Positions 8,196 through 17,323 of a stretch of DNA of 64,000 bases are shown one piece after another. A model generated the notes under the pieces. The model searched no databases, was not told the DNA's origin, and worked only from the letters and a program-made list of their open reading frames with translations. Within the stretch, counting starts at the first letter, position 1, and every line of letters begins with the position of its first letter. Origin of the DNA: Companilactobacillus crustorum JCM 15951 (GTDB lineage Bacteria > Bacillota > Bacilli > Lactobacillales > Lactobacillaceae); the NCBI RefSeq assembly GCF_001434585.1, contig NZ_AZDB01000007.1, positions 17,642 to 81,641 on the forward strand, in the 5' to 3' direction. A program made the translations under genes and the position numbers.

Positions 8196-10454
8196 TTATA
8201 CAGAATCAGATAAGACCCATGAAATCGTTGAGCTGTATGTCCCTGCTTTAACGGCTCCATCTTGCTTTAGCAAAATTCCAGTATCAGAAGCCCAGTTATT
8301 AGAAACATCGCTGTCTTTATTGCCACTCGCAATATTAATTACCGAATTAGTCAAACTCTGCTCTGCTCCGCCGCTATTGCCAACATATACCAATCCGCCT
8401 GACCAATCATTATCAAGTGCGGTTGCACTGGCTGACAGCTTCCAATTAGAATCACTATTTCTATTGTCATCTACATCAACAATCCAATCGCCAGAGCGTT
8501 CGATCAATTTATCATTCGGCAAAGCTTGAACCGTTTTAAAATAACTATTTTTTGATACTGTTAAGGTCAGACTATTATCAGTCACATTAATAGTAAACGT
8601 TATTTCATTTGAAGCATTATGAGTCTCTTTATTCACAACATATAGCGTTACAGTGTTCTGACCAACTTTTAATTGATCTGCTGGAACCGTAAAAGTAAAT
8701 GGATTATCAGAAGCGTCACCGATCAACTCTTGAGAGCTGCCATTAACTTTCGCATGAACCTCCAATTTAGAAACATCAACTGTTGAACTATCACTATACG
8801 AAACCAATCCTTTTACATCAACATTTTGATTTGTCAAAGCAGAGATTGTACTATCGCCTGATACAGCTAAATTCAATTTAGCTGTATTTTTTATAACAAA
8901 AGCTGGAGTATCAGTATCTTGCTGCAAATTGCTTCCGTCAAAACTTGCATCAGCTCTATCAACGTTAACATCAGAACTTGTATCGCCACTATTAGCGGTT
9001 CCTTCAAAAGTTATTTCTGCATGAGGGATGCCACTCTCAGACAGTGACTCAGCTAACTCATATTTTATAGCACTATCACTCAAACCACTTAAATCAATTT
9101 TTTCACTTGTTTTATTGCCACTAGCATCAGTATAAGTAATCTTCGCATCACTATAGTCGATTTTTTGAGGCAATTTTATATTAGCCTCTATATCATTCCA
9201 AGATTGCGTTCCGCTTAGATAATTGAGATTGTAAATAACATTTAACTTATCGCCGTTATAAACGACATTGCGGTTTGGATCTTCAGTCGTTGCTGTATCA
9301 ATATAGCGATTCGATGACTCGTCATAAATTTTAGCAGTAGTACTAGCTTCAACAATTGAAGGAATCGATTCAAAAACAATCAGATTATTTTCAGTACTTC
9401 TACCAGTTGACCCAGTAAAGCCCCAATATAATTTATCGCCGCCACTTAGATTAAATTTAGTTAAATCAATTGAATAATCTTTACTGGCCCCAGGAGTCTT
9501 CAAATCGCCATTAATAGTTTTATCATCGTATTGTAAATTCATATCAGCAATAGTCGATCCACTTGTCGGTGGCGTCCAAGTTAACGTGATATGGTGCCAT
9601 CTATCATCAGTTAAAAAGTTGGTACTATAATCGGAACTAGATATTTTAGTAATCGGATTCTCATGTATCATTTGCATTGGAGCTGAAGGCGACGATTTAA
9701 CGTAGGTAGCTGCTGAAGCTGGATAGTTAGCTCCAATATGATTAATAGCATTATAAACACCACTATCATATCCATCAAAATAGTTACCTGCTCCAGAAGT
9801 ATCATCATAATTAGCATATGTATCGAACTCTAGGGCCCAGCTATTATCAATCGCTCTTTGAGAAACTGTAGAGGAAGAATCATTCAAACTTTCTTCTGTA
9901 CCCCAAACTCCCAAAGTCTCACCGACAAACCCACTAGTAGGAACCGTGGTAAAGGCTTGATCACCCTTAGTTGAATTTTGCAGTACTAAAGCCATACCGT
10001 CACCAGTATCAGCCCCACCACTTTTGTGTGCTCCACCAAAAAACATCCACATTGACATTGTTTGCTTTTTATTAACATCTATATAATTATGATTGCTGCT
10101 AGAATCTTGATCTCTTTTAGCCCAAATAGCACCAACTTTGTTGGTATCACCATACTGAGTCAAAGCAATAACATCAGAATTACCCTTATTAGTGGCTGAA
10201 CCGACTTTATCTCCCGGTTTAACTATTACTGCATCATTACTAGATATCGTTGGTACTGAAAACCAATTCGTAATTCCCTTTAGTCCTTTAGGAACTGTTC
10301 TATCGACACCACTAACGTTAGAGTTATTCGACAAAATTGTTCCTAAATCTGTCTGTGCTGCAGCAGAAACATTTTTTATAGTTCCATTAAATATCAAAAT
10401 AGTACCAAAAATTATTAAATTTATATATAGTATCTTTTTATTAATTCTCATCAT
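8196..10454 (-). CDS. Secreted WxL-domain surface protein with an L-type lectin domain
   Basis: A 752-residue exported protein. A signal peptide covers residues 1 to about 32, with basic MMRINKK, a hydrophobic core and VSAAA as the likely cleavage site. Residues about 45-370 resemble bacterial legume-like (L-type) lectin domains: TNWFSVP, GMALVLQNS, WALEFDTYANYD, then DDRWHHITLTW. The middle holds Ig-like/bacterial surface repeats. The last 120 residues are a WxL domain, with NWKLSASAT and the terminal TISWVLSDSV, which binds peptidoglycan non-covalently. The start is set at ATG 10454 by GAGGGGTGGG; the open frame continues to 10505 but lacks a signal there. No LPXTG anchor or partner DUF916 gene is adjacent. 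It probably mediates glycan adhesion. Confidence 0.9.
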   Translation of the reverse strand: MMRINKKILYINLIIFGTILIFNGTIKNVSAAAQTDLGTILSNNSNVSGVDRTVPKGLKGITNWFSVPTISSNDAVIVKPGDKVGSATNKGNSDVIALTQYGDTNKVGAIWAKRDQDSSSNHNYIDVNKKQTMSMWMFFGGAHKSGGADTGDGMALVLQNSTKGDQAFTTVPTSGFVGETLGVWGTEESLNDSSSTVSQRAIDNSWALEFDTYANYDDTSGAGNYFDGYDSGVYNAINHIGANYPASAATYVKSSPSAPMQMIHENPITKISSSDYSTNFLTDDRWHHITLTWTPPTSGSTIADMNLQYDDKTINGDLKTPGASKDYSIDLTKFNLSGGDKLYWGFTGSTGRSTENNLIVFESIPSIVEASTTAKIYDESSNRYIDTATTEDPNRNVVYNGDKLNVIYNLNYLSGTQSWNDIEANIKLPQKIDYSDAKITYTDASGNKTSEKIDLSGLSDSAIKYELAESLSESGIPHAEITFEGTANSGDTSSDVNVDRADASFDGSNLQQDTDTPAFVIKNTAKLNLAVSGDSTISALTNQNVDVKGLVSYSDSSTVDVSKLEVHAKVNGSSQELIGDASDNPFTFTVPADQLKVGQNTVTLYVVNKETHNASNEITFTINVTDNSLTLTVSKNSYFKTVQALPNDKLIERSGDWIVDVDDNRNSDSNWKLSASATALDNDWSGGLVYVGNSGGAEQSLTNSVINIASGNKDSDVSNNWASDTGILLKQDGAVKAGTYSSTISWVLSDSV

Positions 10455-10643
10455 AAATACCCACCCCTCTCTTAATAAAGTAGGATTGATGATATTATAT
10501 GCCATGCAGGGTACAAAGTGTATTTCTTTGTTTACAACTATGGCATGCTTTTATATCTTAAATACTCTAAAAAGTTATCCCATTATATCAGAATTTAAAG
10601 CCTTAATTCAATTCATTTTATATATTCGAATAAATTTTTAGAT

Positions 10644-10674
10644 AAAAAAAGAAGGCTTTTATTTTTAAGCCTTC
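10644..10674 (-). terminator. Terminator of the ammonium transporter gene
   Basis: Arms gaaggctt and aagccttc flank an 8-base AT-rich loop; on the minus strand a T7 run follows immediately. It begins only a few bases after the amt stop codon. Confidence 0.85.
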
Positions 10675-10677
10675 CCT

Positions 10678-11865
10678 TTAAGCTAGTTCTAAGGACAACT
10701 GCTTAATTCCAACTTGGTTTTTAAATAATTTTTTTAAACCCATTATAATAATAATACTTATAATAGAAACAAATATAATTGTAAAAATTACACCAATTAC
10801 TTGTACTCCCAATAATTTAAAACCTCCGCCGTAAAAGAGTCCATTTGTAACGACGTTATGGTTGACGGTCTTGGTAGCAAATAAACCAACGCAAATCGAA
10901 CCAACTATCCCACTGACACCGTGACATCCAAAGATATCCAAATAATCATTCAAATGCAATTTATATTTCAGATAATTCATAAAATAAAAACTACTGATGG
11001 CCGAGATTATTCCAATAAGAAATGAACCAAAAATCGTTACATAACCAGTACCTGGAGTAACCCCAACTAATCCACAAATACTTCCCGTGCAAATACCACT
11101 AATCGTCACTTTTCCTTTAAAAATCTTTTCTAGAGCAATCCAGGCCATCAAAGCAGAACAAGCAGCAATCGTTGTTGTTAAAAATGCATTCAATGTTTGA
11201 GCGCTGATGTTTAATGCACTACCAGCATTAAATCCATACCAGCCAACCCACAAAAGTATTGTTCCCATCAAGATCCATAAAGGATTACCATTGACCTGTT
11301 CATTATTGTATTTATAAGGATCTCTTAACGTTATTGCTAAAATCATTGCCGTAATACCAGCATTGATGTGGATTACCGTTCCTCCAGCAAAATCTAAAAC
11401 TCCTAGTTGAGCTAAAAAACCATTTGTTGACCAAACAATATGAGCCATTGGGTAATAAATAAATATTGACCATAAGGTCACAAATAAAATAATGAATCTT
11501 ATTCTAACCCGACTAGCAACCGCACCTAAAAAAAGAGCAGGCGTTAAAATTGCAAACATCATTTGAAAGATCAGATAAACCGACGTTGGCAAACCCGTTG
11601 AACCATAAGTAGACGATAAGTCTATTCCTGACAGAAATAGGTGCTTAAAATTACCAATGATCCCAAAATTATTACCCTCAAATGAAATAGGAAAACCTAT
11701 TGCAATCCATAACAAACCTGCTAAACCAAACATTAAAAAACTATCGAATAAAATTCTAGTGACATCTCGTCGTGGTACAAAACCACTATAAAAAATAGCT
11801 ATTCCTGGAACCATAATCCAGACCAATATTGTTGAAAGAATCATAAACACTACATTCATATTCAT
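10678..11865 (-). CDS. amt: Ammonium transporter, Amt family
   Basis: A polytopic membrane protein of about 395 residues with 11 hydrophobic segments that imports ammonium. Family marks are VPGIAIFYSGFVPR near residue 20, the aspartate-containing DFAGGTVIHINAG around 160, and PLWILMGTILLWVGWYGFNAGSAL around 195. HGVSGIVGSI near 315 holds the pore-histidine region. The start is ambiguous: GTG 11868, ATG 11865 and ATG 11859 all lie behind AGAAAG; I use 11865. No PII gene (glnK) follows and a terminator comes at once, so nitrogen control through a linked PII protein is not visible here. It is divergent from kup. Confidence 0.92.
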   Translation of the reverse strand: MNMNVVFMILSTILVWIMVPGIAIFYSGFVPRRDVTRILFDSFLMFGLAGLLWIAIGFPISFEGNNFGIIGNFKHLFLSGIDLSSTYGSTGLPTSVYLIFQMMFAILTPALFLGAVASRVRIRFIILFVTLWSIFIYYPMAHIVWSTNGFLAQLGVLDFAGGTVIHINAGITAMILAITLRDPYKYNNEQVNGNPLWILMGTILLWVGWYGFNAGSALNISAQTLNAFLTTTIAACSALMAWIALEKIFKGKVTISGICTGSICGLVGVTPGTGYVTIFGSFLIGIISAISSFYFMNYLKYKLHLNDYLDIFGCHGVSGIVGSICVGLFATKTVNHNVVTNGLFYGGGFKLLGVQVIGVIFTIIFVSIISIIIIMGLKKLFKNQVGIKQLSLELA

Positions 11866-11984
11866 CACTTTCTTTTCATATAAGATTTTTTTATTATTTT
11901 TAGTATTGTATTACAAATTTCATTTCATGTATACCAATTTAATTTGTGATAATCATAAATATTTTTAATTGTCGCCAAAAAAAC

Positions 11985-11990
11985 TATAAT
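11985..11990 (+). promoter_or_regulatory. Likely -10 box of kup
   Basis: A perfect TATAAT lies 36 bases upstream of the kup start. A good -35 at the normal distance is not apparent. Confidence 0.4.
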
Positions 11991-12025
11991 GATCTTTATA
12001 AAATTATTAAATGAGGGAGATTACC

Positions 12026-14074
12026 ATGAAAAAGAGAACATCTTTATCTGCCTTAGGTATGTTGATTACTCTAGGCATTGTTTATGGTGATATCGGTACT
12101 TCACCACTTTATGTAATGAATTCTATTCTTAACGATGCTGGTACTATGTCTAATGCTAAACCCGAGTATATTCTTGGGAGTGTTTCTCTAATTTTCTGGA
12201 CCCTAATGTTAATTACTACCGTTAAATATGTTCTCATTGCTATGAGAGCCGACAATAACAATGAAGGTGGAATCTTTGCCCTTTATGCTCTGGTTAGATC
12301 GAAGAAATGGTTACTGATTCCTGCTCTAATCGGCGGTTCAGCCTTACTAGCAGATGGAACGCTTACCCCTGCGGTAACAGTTACTTCAGCTATTGAAGGT
12401 ATCAAGGGTCAGCACTTTGGCAGCTTGATCTTTTCAAACCAACAATCCATCGTTTTAATTATTGTAACGGTGATTTTGTTAACAATTTTTATTATTCAAA
12501 AATTTGGTACTGACAAAATCGGAAAATCCTTTGGTCCTATTATGTTAATTTGGTTCAGTTTTATTGGTCTTGCCGGTCTTTTGAATATGGGTACCGATTT
12601 GAGCGTTCTGCGTGCTCTTTCACCAGTCTATGCAATCGAGGTTCTTTTCAGTCCCGTCAATAAAGTTGGTATCTTTATTTTAGGGAGCGTCTTCTTAGCA
12701 ACTACCGGTGCCGAAGCTCTCTATTCTGATATGGGACAAGTTGGAAAACATAATATCTACGCAACCTGGCCTTTCGTTTATCTAATGCTAATGTTGAACT
12801 ATCTAGGACAGGCGGCTTGGATAATATCAAATTATCAAAATGATGCTTATAAAAATATAAGCGGCATCAATCCTTTTTATGAAATGCTACCCAACAGTCT
12901 AAAAGTTTTTGCAATTATCATCGCTACTTTGGCTGCCATTATCGCCTCACAAGCTTTAATAACTGGCTCATTTACTTTAGTTCAAGAAGCTATCGGTTTA
13001 AAAATATTACCCAGATTAAAAGTTAAATTTCCCGGCAAAGTTCAAAGTCAGCTTTACATTGAAACAATTAACTGGTTACTGTGTATCGTAACGGTCGGCA
13101 TTGTGTGGGGCTTCAGAACTTCAGAACATATGGAGGCAGCTTATGGTCTAGCTATAACGCTAACTATGTTAATGACTACCTTGCTCTTGCATCAATTCTT
13201 AATCATGAAACATCAGAAACTTGCTGCTAATATTTTCCTTATTGTCTTCTTTACCCTTGAAACTTTGTTCCTAATCTCAAGTCTAATCAAGTTTGTTCAC
13301 GGTGGTTACGTTACCGTTATAATAACTATGGCAATTCTTGCCATAATGGTAGTTTGGGTCTTTGGTAACAGACGGCGCGACGCCTACTTAGCTGAGAGTG
13401 AAAATGTTTCACTTCTGGATTACATCCCTCAACTGCAAAAGCTCAGTCAAGATGAATCTATTCCCACATACGCTACTAACCTAGTTTATATGGTCAAATT
13501 AGGTACTAATTATTCTATTAAACGCTCGATCCTTTACTCAATTTTGGATCAAGATCCTAAGCGAGCCAAAGTTTACTGGTTCGTCAGCGTTAATCAAACC
13601 AGTGCTCCATATGAATGTAACTACACTGTTGATATGATGAATACTAGAAATGTCGTTAACGTTAAATTGAACCTAGGTTTCAAAAAATCTCAGCACGTCA
13701 ATATCTATATTAGACAAATTATCAATGGCCTTTTAGATAAAAAAATCATCGATGATCAAACACCAACCTATTCAATGGTGCCAAATCGCCGAGTCGGTTC
13801 GTTTAAATTCGTTATTCAGAATCAGCAGTTCCAAGATTTAGGCGCTCAAGAATACATGGGTACGATAGATCGCTTCCTTATCGGTGGCAGGCTGCTTTTA
13901 CAAAATATAACCATTCCACCCGCACTATGGTTCGGACTTCAATTTAGTGACGTCGTGGAAGAAAAAGTTCCTTTATTCCTTGGAAACCATGAGGATCAAT
14001 ATTTAACCGAAAAAACCGTTATTAACAATGTCAAAGAAACAGATCAAAAAACATATTCAACTTCCAAACATTAA
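12026..14074 (+). CDS. kup: Potassium uptake transporter Kup
   Basis: A 682-residue KUP/HAK/KT-family K+:H+ symporter of the cytoplasmic membrane. The start has the family signature [14 protein letters not shown] (residues about 16-30), followed by [13 protein letters not shown] and [14 protein letters not shown]. There are about 12 transmembrane helices up to residue 450 and a soluble C-terminal domain of about 230 residues. ATG 12026 follows GAGGGAG; an in-frame ATG at 12011 overlaps that site and is unlikely. I see no ydaO-type c-di-AMP riboswitch upstream. In other Firmicutes K+ import is controlled by c-di-AMP, and gdpP in this window degrades that nucleotide, so a link at protein level is possible. 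Confidence 0.95.
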   Translation: MKKRTSLSALGMLITLGIVYGDIGTSPLYVMNSILNDAGTMSNAKPEYILGSVSLIFWTLMLITTVKYVLIAMRADNNNEGGIFALYALVRSKKWLLIPALIGGSALLADGTLTPAVTVTSAIEGIKGQHFGSLIFSNQQSIVLIIVTVILLTIFIIQKFGTDKIGKSFGPIMLIWFSFIGLAGLLNMGTDLSVLRALSPVYAIEVLFSPVNKVGIFILGSVFLATTGAEALYSDMGQVGKHNIYATWPFVYLMLMLNYLGQAAWIISNYQNDAYKNISGINPFYEMLPNSLKVFAIIIATLAAIIASQALITGSFTLVQEAIGLKILPRLKVKFPGKVQSQLYIETINWLLCIVTVGIVWGFRTSEHMEAAYGLAITLTMLMTTLLLHQFLIMKHQKLAANIFLIVFFTLETLFLISSLIKFVHGGYVTVIITMAILAIMVVWVFGNRRRDAYLAESENVSLLDYIPQLQKLSQDESIPTYATNLVYMVKLGTNYSIKRSILYSILDQDPKRAKVYWFVSVNQTSAPYECNYTVDMMNTRNVVNVKLNLGFKKSQHVNIYIRQIINGLLDKKIIDDQTPTYSMVPNRRVGSFKFVIQNQQFQDLGAQEYMGTIDRFLIGGRLLLQNITIPPALWFGLQFSDVVEEKVPLFLGNHEDQYLTEKTVINNVKETDQKTYSTSKH

Positions 14075-14078
14075 ATTG

Positions 14079-14118
14079 AAAAGGACGACAACTCGATTTT
14101 GAGTTGTCGTCCTTTTTA
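14079..14118 (+). terminator. Terminator after kup
   Basis: A 15-bp perfect stem, aaaggacgacaactc with gagttgtcgtccttt, with a 5-base loop and TTTTT. Confidence 0.92.
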
Positions 14119-14155
14119 TATTAAGCGAAGTGATGTTATGTTTTGTTCCACATTT

Positions 14156-14713
14156 TTATTTTATTATTTCTGCTCCCAAACAATTCTTAAAATGTTCCAG
14201 AGCCCACTGATGTCCAGCTTGATTAAACGAAGCAACTCCATTTTCATGAATAACAATCTTATATCCCAAATTATAGGCATCTACTGCCGTATGCAAAATA
14301 CAAATATCAGTACAAACACCTACTAAATGTAATGTATCGATTTTTCTTTCCCGTAAACGTAGATCCAAATCAGTTCCAGCAAAAGCACTGTAGCGAGTTT
14401 TATCAAATAATTTAACTTGTTCATCGTTATTATGTTCAACAAACCAATAGCTAATATTGCCGTACAATTGGCGTCCCCAGGAATTCATAACGTTATGTGG
14501 TGGAAAAAGTTTTGTCTCTGGATGATAAGGATCATTTGGCTTATGAACATCGGTTGGGAACCAAATCCAATCGCCCTCTTGATACATTTTGTCCACTAAA
14601 TCAAAAATATACTTCTCAATTGCCTGTCCGGGTTTACCACAAGTTAACGCTCCTTTATCGGCAACAAAATCATTCGTATAGTCAATAACTAACAATGCTT
14701 GCTTTGAAGACAT
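14156..14713 (-). CDS. pncA: Isochorismatase-family amidohydrolase, probable nicotinamidase
   Basis: A 185-residue cysteine hydrolase of the isochorismatase fold, most likely converting nicotinamide to nicotinic acid for NAD salvage. The catalytic triad candidates are visible: Asp in LLVIDYTNDF (near residue 10), a mid-protein Lys/Arg region, and the nucleophilic Cys in GVCTDICILHTAVDA near residue 138. FPTDVHKPNDPYHPE has the His/Asp pattern of the metal site of nicotinamidases. The ATG at 14713 is preceded by AAAGCGAG. It is a single gene with a convergent neighbour on the left and a divergent one on the right. Substrate assignment within the family is less certain than the fold. Confidence 0.8.
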   Translation of the reverse strand: MSSKQALLVIDYTNDFVADKGALTCGKPGQAIEKYIFDLVDKMYQEGDWIWFPTDVHKPNDPYHPETKLFPPHNVMNSWGRQLYGNISYWFVEHNNDEQVKLFDKTRYSAFAGTDLDLRLRERKIDTLHLVGVCTDICILHTAVDAYNLGYKIVIHENGVASFNQAGHQWALEHFKNCLGAEIIK

Positions 14714-14810
14714 ATTTGTTCTCGCTTTCTTTTTTGTTTAATCATAGTTAAATTATTAAAAAAACACCAATTAATCACCTTACAATAGAGCCATATTATC
14801 TCTCAGCATA

Positions 14811-14819
14811 TGTTATAAT
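14811..14819 (+). promoter_or_regulatory. Extended -10 promoter of the small membrane-anchored protein gene
   Basis: TGTTATAAT is a TGn-extended perfect -10 box located 34 bases before the ATG at 14853. No good -35 is needed for this promoter class. Confidence 0.55.
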
Positions 14820-14852
14820 CTCCCTAATAATGAACCATATAGGGGCTTTAAT

Positions 14853-15386
14853 ATGCATACTAAATATCGGGAACCTATCAACAAAAAATATCTAATAATT
14901 TCTATTATTGGAGTAATAGTTTTTGCTGCTTTACTATCTTTCTTTACTCTAAAAAATACTAATACTAAAACAACCAATAATAATCTGCGAACCACACAAT
15001 CAACTCCAGAATATAAATCTATTCGCAAGAATCTTAATCAAAAATTCAACCAGAACGGTCGAGTTGTAGATATTAAGGTCGATCATAATATCAATGACCA
15101 AACCAGTAAATATCCGCATACAGTTATTGTGATTCTCTTAACTGACAAACAAACTCAAAAATATCTCAAAACTTCTTACGAAAATATTCAAAATAATCAA
15201 GCTACCGAAGATCAAAAGAATTACGTTTATGCTATCCAAAAGATAGTCTCTCAGCAGGCCAAAAAGCTCGACAACAATTATGACGTTATTCAATTTGTCT
15301 ACAAAGATGGTAAAAAATATGTTCCTGTTGCTAGCTCACAGAAAAACAAATCTTTAATCAAACCTGTAAAATCATCTAAAAAATAA
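14853..15386 (+). CDS. Small membrane-anchored extracytoplasmic protein, unknown function
   Basis: A 177-residue protein I do not recognise. Residues 1-13 are basic, 14-34 are one hydrophobic helix (YLIISIIGVIVFAALLSFF), and the rest is hydrophilic, rich in Asn, Lys and Gln, so it is probably displayed outside the cell on an N-terminal anchor. There is no lipobox Cys. The centre, PHTVIVILLTDKQTQKYL, is the only strongly beta-like part; the C-terminal tail is Lys/Ser-rich. An AGGGGC site precedes the ATG, and an extended -10 promoter and a terminator make it a single-gene unit. Confidence 0.75.
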   Translation: MHTKYREPINKKYLIISIIGVIVFAALLSFFTLKNTNTKTTNNNLRTTQSTPEYKSIRKNLNQKFNQNGRVVDIKVDHNINDQTSKYPHTVIVILLTDKQTQKYLKTSYENIQNNQATEDQKNYVYAIQKIVSQQAKKLDNNYDVIQFVYKDGKKYVPVASSQKNKSLIKPVKSSKK

Positions 15387-15394
15387 TAATCTGC

Positions 15395-15430
15395 AAAAAA
15401 ACGATCGAGAAATTATTCTCGGTCGTTTTT
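15395..15430. terminator. Bidirectional terminator overlapping the end of the hydrolase gene
   Basis: Arms aacgatcgagaa and ttctcggtcgtt have A/T tracts on each side. The right arm lies inside the last codons of the convergent minus-strand hydrolase gene. Confidence 0.85.
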
Positions 15431-16255
15431 CTTAACAGTTGTTTCATCAAATTTAATAATCTTTTGGGCAATTTCTTCTGGTTTTTCAAGCATAGCCAAA
15501 TGACCAGCGCCTTTAATATCCTCTATTTGAAGATCAGGTACTCGTCCAATAGTTGCCTTAGCATCTTTAATTCCCTTTTCAGTCAAGATCTGATCTCCAT
15601 CGCCAAACATAGCCAATGTTGGAATCTCAAATGAACGTAGACGTTTGTTCAGTGGCTTTTCAGATAGATAATCGACTGCCATTTTTTGAAGTTTCTTAGC
15701 AACTTTGCGATCTACCCTATTTGCTGCTTCATCCACGATTTTAGGATTCTTTAAATCATTACGATTAAAGTTCTTATCGAAATACATCCCTGCTTTAACT
15801 GGAGATTTAGACAATTTACCCAATAAAGGAAGATTAGCAACTGCAGACGAAGCGTCCATATCAGCATACTTGTCATTAGCTGGTGTATTCAATAGAATCA
15901 ACTTGGAGATTGTAAATCCACGCATTTCAGCCATATTGACCGCGACTAACCCGCCGACTCCGTAGCCAGCAATGACTAAATTATCGGTGATTTTCAGACG
16001 AGCAATTGCTTCAAGCATATTCCAAGCCTCTGAATCAATTGTATAGTGGTCACTCTTTGATTTAGAAGACTTACCTTGTCCTAATAAATCGAGCGACAAT
16101 ACACGATATTTTTCTTTTAAGTAGGGAACCATTTCATCGAAATACTCAACAGAACCATTGATACCTGGTATAAGAACAAGTATACGTTTATCGCTGTTCT
16201 CTTCGTTTAGTTTTGTATTTACACTGCCCTCAGATGTAGATAATATTTTTTCCAA
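15413..16255 (-). CDS. Alpha/beta hydrolase fold protein with Gly at the nucleophile position
   Basis: A 280-residue cytoplasmic alpha/beta-hydrolase. The oxyanion region LVLIPGINGS is at residues about 27-37. The elbow normally reads G-x-S-x-G-G; here it is AGYGVGG (residues about 94-101), so Gly stands where the catalytic Ser is expected. The acid (GDGDQILT, about 218) and the His (GAGHLAMLEKP, about 251) remain. The coding bases clearly give GGA at that position. It may be a non-catalytic ligand-binding member or may use another mechanism. Translation starts at TTG 16255, the only start matching the family N-terminus, with AGAGG upstream. A terminator overlaps its 3' end. Confidence 0.85.
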   Translation of the reverse strand: MEKILSTSEGSVNTKLNEENSDKRILVLIPGINGSVEYFDEMVPYLKEKYRVLSLDLLGQGKSSKSKSDHYTIDSEAWNMLEAIARLKITDNLVIAGYGVGGLVAVNMAEMRGFTISKLILLNTPANDKYADMDASSAVANLPLLGKLSKSPVKAGMYFDKNFNRNDLKNPKIVDEAANRVDRKVAKKLQKMAVDYLSEKPLNKRLRSFEIPTLAMFGDGDQILTEKGIKDAKATIGRVPDLQIEDIKGAGHLAMLEKPEEIAQKIIKFDETTVKKNDRE

Positions 16256-16368
16256 ATTTATTCTGCCTCTTTAGTTTTTACTCTTATTAAAAAATATACC
16301 TAACTTATGAAGATTTTGCATTGTTTCTGGCAATTTTTAATTTATTTTTATTTAATGACGGTATTTTA

Positions 16369-16397
16369 TTGACAATTTTTCGAAAATGCATTAGATT
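16369..16397 (+). promoter_or_regulatory. Sigma-A promoter of nagB
   Basis: TTGACA (16369-16374), a 17-base spacer, then TAGATT (16392-16397). It lies 39 bases upstream of the nagB start. Confidence 0.75.
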
Positions 16398-16408
16398 GGA
16401 CTAGACCA
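16397..16408. promoter_or_regulatory. NagR (YvoA)-like operator at the nagB promoter
   Basis: TGGACTAGACCA is a near-palindrome matching 11 of 12 positions of the TGGTCTAGACCA core known for the GntR-family regulator NagR/YvoA of Bacillus. It overlaps the end of the -10 box and the expected transcription start, the right place for repression relieved by glucosamine-6-phosphate. The match is by eye from memory of the family site. Confidence 0.55.
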
Positions 16409-16435
16409 GAAAGATAGAGATGGGAGATTAATATA

Positions 16436-17143
16436 ATGAATATAATTAAAGTTAAAGACACACAAATGGGTGGCAAGGAAGCTTTCAAGATCGTTAAAGA
16501 CGACATTGAAAACAACGGTGCTAAAGTTTTAGGTTTAGCTACTGGTAGTAGTCCCATTACACTTTACAACGAAATGACAAGCAGCGACCTTGATTTTTCA
16601 AATATGACATCAGTTAACTTGGATGAATATGTTGGTCTAAAGCCTGACAATGAACAAAGCTATCACTATTTCATGAACGAACATCTTTTCAATAAGAAAC
16701 CTTTCAAGAATTCATATGTTCCTGATGGTTCAAATCCTGACGCTGAAGCTGCTACTAAAGCTTACGACAAGATTATTGAAGAGAACCCTATTGATCTTCA
16801 AATCCTTGGTATCGGTAGAAATGGTCACATTGGTTTTAACGAACCAGGCTCACCACTTGATGGTACAACAAGAAAAGTTGGTTTAACAGAATCAACTATC
16901 GAAGCTAATACTCGTTTCTTTGAAGATGAAAAAGACGTACCACGTTTTGCATACTCAATGGGTATTGGTTCAATTCTAAAAGCTAAGAAGATCATTCTTC
17001 TAGCTTATGGTGAAAATAAAGCCGACGCTATTGCTGCTACTGTTGACGGTCCTGTTACTGAAGACTGCCCCGCAAGTGCCCTTCAAAATCATCCTGATGT
17101 AACACTTATCATTGATGACGCTGCCGCATCAAAGTTAAAATAA
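16436..17143 (+). CDS. nagB: Glucosamine-6-phosphate deaminase
   Basis: A 235-residue cytoplasmic enzyme turning glucosamine-6-phosphate into fructose-6-phosphate and ammonia, the entry of amino sugars into glycolysis. Motifs are [16 protein letters not shown] for phosphate binding (residues about 30-45), [10 protein letters not shown] around 61-70 with the catalytic Asp, and [15 protein letters not shown] around 122-136 with the catalytic His. The length fits the short Firmicute-type NagB without the allosteric C-terminal segment of the E. coli enzyme. A GGGAG site precedes the ATG. A sigma-A promoter with a NagR-like operator upstream and a terminator downstream make it a single-gene unit; nagA is not in the window. 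Confidence 0.96.
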   Translation: MNIIKVKDTQMGGKEAFKIVKDDIENNGAKVLGLATGSSPITLYNEMTSSDLDFSNMTSVNLDEYVGLKPDNEQSYHYFMNEHLFNKKPFKNSYVPDGSNPDAEAATKAYDKIIEENPIDLQILGIGRNGHIGFNEPGSPLDGTTRKVGLTESTIEANTRFFEDEKDVPRFAYSMGIGSILKAKKIILLAYGENKADAIAATVDGPVTEDCPASALQNHPDVTLIIDDAAASKLK

Positions 17144-17164
17144 ATTATAATTGATACTAGTCGA

Positions 17165-17193
17165 TAGCCTTCCTTCGGGAAGGTTATTTTTTT
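17165..17193 (+). terminator. Terminator after nagB
   Basis: agccttcc and ggaaggtt are joined by a stable TTCG tetraloop, followed by a seven-T run. Confidence 0.9.
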
Positions 17194-17210
17194 ACTGCAA
17201 TTCTAAAACT

Positions 17211-17250
17211 AAATCCAGTGCGATAGCCAACGGCTGACACTGGATTTTTT
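17211..17250. terminator. Second hairpin between nagB and dxs, probably a terminator
   Basis: aaatccagtg and cactggattt enclose an inner agcc/ggct stem. T6 follows on the plus strand and a weaker TTTAGTTTT on the minus strand, so it may back up nagB termination and also end the convergent dxs-like transcript. Confidence 0.7.
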
Positions 17251-17323
17251 ACATGAAAGAAATTACCTTCCGGATTCACTTTTCTAATATTCACATTTTA
17301 ATTAAAAATCGAAAAATAAATTA

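Noticed and set aside
10192..10641. 149-codon plus-strand open frame over the start of the WxL protein gene
   Set aside because: It lies antisense to the signal peptide and lectin region, has no ribosome site and no recognisable motif; the minus-strand gene is convincing.
11869..12025. c-di-AMP (ydaO) riboswitch before kup
   Set aside because: The 157-base region is too short and lacks the conserved GC-rich pseudo-dimeric core; only a TATAAT is seen.
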